Source: Paenibacillus herberti (lineage in GTDB: Bacteria; Bacillota; Bacilli; Paenibacillales; Paenibacillaceae). From it: 32,630 bases of DNA. This document shows, one piece after another, positions 31,704 through 32,630 of this stretch. How positions within the stretch are numbered: position 1 is the stretch's first letter; every line of letters starts with the position of its first letter. The notes under the pieces are model-generated. The model did not search any database. It was given only the letters and a program-made list of their open reading frames with translations, and had not been told where the DNA came from. The DNA lies in assembly GCF_002233675.1 (NCBI RefSeq), contig NZ_NMUQ01000001.1:905298-937927 (forward strand), written 5' to 3'. Both the position numbers and the translations under genes were made by a program.

Positions 31704-32240
31704 TCATTTGCCGGCAACAATAAGTCTGTACACTCTTGCTCCAGCATAAGAGGTGAGTTGATCATTAAATGATTTCATGTAAAATTCTTCATATTTTTCA
31801 TTTTTAGTGGTCATTACAAATTGAACAACATCGACTAATCCGCCATCATTATTTCTTGCACTGTAATTAGCATTGCCCGAAATGGAAATGTTCCCGCTTG
31901 ATAAGCTCCCCACGTATAAAATAACGGATTCGTTATATTTGGGTTCAATAATTGTTGGGACGGAGTAAGTTAAATTTGTGTACCAATTTAAATACAAAGT
32001 CAAGTCAGCCGTATGATTGTAAATATAAAAGGCTAATGCGTTTTGTTCCGTGGTAGAAATACCGTTGGAAGATAGGTTGCTAGGAACGGGGAGCACTAAT
32101 TTTTCAGATAAAGCGGAAATAGCGATGACTAGCAAAATAAACAAAACTAAAATGGTCGCCAGGCTTGAATTGGAGCCGCTACTATTAACTCTAGCATTGC
32201 TGATCGACGTGGAAATATATGGATTATATATGCTATTCAA
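31704..32240 (-). CDS. YjcZ-like anchored extracellular protein, paralogue 4 (TTG start)
   Basis: A 178-residue protein. The start codon is TTG, supported by AGAGGAGG 8 nt upstream on the minus strand. The N-terminal stub is longer than in the others (27 residues, Ser/Asn-rich), then TILVLFILLVIAISAL (29-44). The exposed domain has LAFYIYNHTADLTLYLNW, IEPKYNESVILYVGSLSSGN and VVQFVMTTKNEKYEEF; the NES...GSLSS stretch matches paralogue 1. The C-terminus (GARVYRLIVAGK) extends beyond the others. Function unknown; likely membrane-anchored and facing outward. Confidence 0.78.
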   Translation of the reverse strand: MNSIYNPYISTSISNARVNSSGSNSSLATILVLFILLVIAISALSEKLVLPVPSNLSSNGISTTEQNALAFYIYNHTADLTLYLNWYTNLTYSVPTIIEPKYNESVILYVGSLSSGNISISGNANYSARNNDGGLVDVVQFVMTTKNEKYEEFYMKSFNDQLTSYAGARVYRLIVAGK

Positions 32241-32282
32241 TTTTATTTCCTCCTCTTAAAAGCACTCTAGCTGTTACTACTT

Positions 32283-32315
32283 AGGTCCCTCTAAATTTAG
32301 CTGAGGGGCCTTTTA
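32283..32315 (+). terminator. Plus-strand terminator before the IS66-type element
   Basis: AGGTCCCTC (32283-32291) pairs with GAGGGGCCT (32303-32311) through one G-T pair, enclosing the palindrome CTAAATTTAG. TTTT follows. No plus-strand gene lies just upstream, so it may protect against readthrough toward the transposase or be left from a rearrangement. Confidence 0.65.
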
Positions 32316-32382
32316 ATTTTCAAGGATTTCCGTGAGAAATGTTGAACTTCTCCTTAACAAGGAATACAACGGAGGAGATCTC

Positions 32383-32630
32383 ATGAAACTAGCCCGGGAG
32401 CAAGCGATGAGGCTTAGCAAGAATGAGCTCGTTGAGATGGTTTTTGGCTTACTGGCCATCGTGGAGCAGCAGGCCGCTCATATCAAGCAGTTAGAGCAAC
32501 GTGTCCATGAATTGGAGCGTCAGTTGGGTCAGAATAGCAGCAACAGCAGCAAACCTCCCTCCAGCGACGGTCTGCGCAAACCGACGAACTTACGCCAAGC
32601 CGGTGGGAAAAAAGGAGCACCGAAAGGGCA
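32383..32630 (+). CDS. IS66-family transposase (TnpC type), N-terminal part
   Basis: The frame runs off the right edge; 82 residues are visible. The sequence MRLSKNELVEMVFGLLAIV, a coiled-coil heptad stretch (AHIKQLEQRVHELERQL) and the diagnostic GQNSSNSSKPPSSDG motif with a basic tail (KPTNLRQAGGKKG) identify the N-terminus of IS66-type transposases. GGAGGAG precedes ATG 32383. The catalytic DDE domain is outside the window, so completeness cannot be judged. The accessory tnpA/tnpB genes of classical IS66 are not found upstream here, as in the solitary-transposase branch. Confidence 0.9.
   Translation, partial: MKLAREQAMRLSKNELVEMVFGLLAIVEQQAAHIKQLEQRVHELERQLGQNSSNSSKPPSSDGLRKPTNLRQAGGKKGAPKG

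Overview
The window looks like a chromosomal segment of an endospore-forming, Gram-positive Firmicute of the Paenibacillus type. The basis is a gerA-family germination operon, a YesM/YesN two-component pair, a GntP/FGGY gluconate pair, strong AGGAGG-type ribosome binding sites, several TTG starts and many lipoproteins. This is inferred from gene families; no rRNA or other taxonomic marker is present.

Layout. 1-1135: the 3' end of a Y-family DNA polymerase (UvrX/YqjW type) with an overlapping gene of unknown function and a terminator. 1134-3106: an AT-richer scar containing a complete arsB flanked by a truncated arsC and a 5'-truncated arsR, which is joined directly to the C-terminal end of a broken GNAT acetyltransferase gene. 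3226-7443: a tricistronic germinant receptor operon in A-C-B order, with a TTG start whose ribosome binding site sits inside a hairpin. 7459-10664: a sigma-A promoter, TPP riboswitch and terminator controlling thiY, a thiamine-binding MTH1187-family gene, thiX and thiZ. 10995-12560: a TatD-family hydrolase and a DUF6622-like membrane protein. 13203-20855: solute-binding lipoprotein, YesM-type histidine kinase, YesN-type response regulator, gluconate permease and gluconokinase, all on one strand. 21299-23707: a small HTH regulator, peptide deformylase and miaB. 23892-27456: an exported phosphodiester glycosidase-like protein and a polar amino acid ABC transporter with a fused binding protein-permease.

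27625-32630 is AT-richer and looks accessory. It has a NucA/NucB-type nuclease lipoprotein and four scattered minus-strand paralogues. Each paralogue combines a transmembrane segment resembling the tiny sporulation YjcZ / Tiny_TM_bacill proteins with an extracytoplasmic, probably beta-rich domain. Among them are two tandem tiny two-helix membrane proteins, an IS3-family transposase scrap and, at the right edge, the start of an IS66-type transposase. The four-paralogue family is the best candidate for something undescribed.

Two intergenic regions 10 kb apart (10774-10956 and 20925-21181) share the same architecture: a pair of 23-nt repeats exactly 50 nt apart, followed by a sequence-related long hairpin. 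This points to a dispersed repeat family in this genome.
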